DNA from: Porphyromonas sp. oral taxon 278 str. W7784
GTDB taxonomy: Bacteria > Bacteroidota > Bacteroidia > Bacteroidales > Porphyromonadaceae
DNA: 47,484 nucleotides
NCBI RefSeq assembly: GCF_000467855.2
Contig: NZ_KI259241.1
Span: forward strand, 1-47,484
Reading direction: 5' to 3'
The position numbers and the translations under genes were made by a program. This document shows, in pieces, positions 47,453 to 47,484 of this stretch (positions within the stretch are counted from its first letter, which is position 1; the number at the start of each line of letters is the position of its first letter). The notes under the pieces are model-generated. The model was not told the DNA's origin, did no database searches, and saw only the letters and a list, made by a program, of their open reading frames with translations.

Positions 47453-47484
47453 AAAAAACGACCTACCGTAGGTCGTCGAAAAAA
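47453..47484 (+). repeat. GACCTAC palindrome array F (cut by window edge)
   Basis: GGAAAAAACG leads into unit 1, CGACCTACCGTAGGTCG (47459-47475), and the linker TCGAAAAAA (47476-47484), where the window ends. The orientation is plus, opposite to array E, so E and F bracket the GH95 gene as an inverted pair. Confidence 0.85.

Overview
The window looks like a chromosomal segment of a Bacteroidales bacterium, most probably a Porphyromonas or close relative. The evidence is the Bacteroidota-type promoter element TAnnTTTG upstream of many genes, a DUF4954 protein, a Bacteroidota-style LptD, a lipoprotein gene followed by a very short peptide gene, an ECF sigma/anti-sigma pair, and protein sequences of the rpoB/rpoC/metG/glnS type seen in that order. 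This is inference from family recognition only; the species is not determined. Almost every gene lies on the minus strand. Only rnhA and the AGCS symporter gene are on the plus strand.

Layout. 1-541: no gene; palindromes, repeat arrays and the lptD terminator. 542-3517: lptD-like gene. 3928-5502: COG2509-type FAD protein. 5597-7987: glnS followed by a DedA gene, one operon. 8248-10455: Cu(I)-type P-ATPase. 10604-12613: DUF4954 protein. 12931-16181: amidase, MCE protein and NAD-dependent epimerase, one probable envelope operon. 16435-18797: large surface lipoprotein plus a 46-residue peptide gene missed by ordinary length cut-offs. 19610-21128: ECF sigma factor, anti-sigma-like membrane protein and an exported Spy/CpxP-like protein. 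21317-22052: decayed RhuM-family gene. 22166-35026: the classical transcription/translation block read right to left, tRNA-Thr, tuf, tRNA-Trp, secE, nusG, rplK, rplA, rplJ, rplL, rpoB, rpoC. 35176-35725: tRNA-Phe, tRNA-Ser and two identical tRNA-Lys genes. 36172-38210: RNase HI with a viroplasmin-like N-terminus and an AGCS sodium/amino-acid symporter. 38309-42934: metG, a secreted 5'-nucleotidase and a membrane-anchored, apparently catalytically degenerate DEDDh exonuclease homologue. 43009-44660: ysxC and galE. 44808-47342: a secreted GH95 alpha-fucosidase.

The most unusual content is not protein-coding. Six intergenic arrays, one cut by the window edge, are built from the 17-bp palindrome CGACCTACSGTAGGTCG. 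The units repeat at a pitch of very nearly 23 bp, have a directional A-tract linker after the first unit, and are bounded by A-tract and T-tract ends. In two arrays, units 3 and 4 carry mirrored base changes that keep them reverse complements, which suggests selection on, or copying through, a long hairpin. One array supplies the last codons and stop codon of the GH95 gene, and two arrays in opposite orientation bracket that gene. Three other intergenic regions carry tandem palindromes of quite different sequence but the same 22-24 bp pitch (194-285, 8106-8174, 19204-19276). I regard this set as the best candidate in the window for an undescribed element family. No transposase, cas gene or phage gene is present to explain it.
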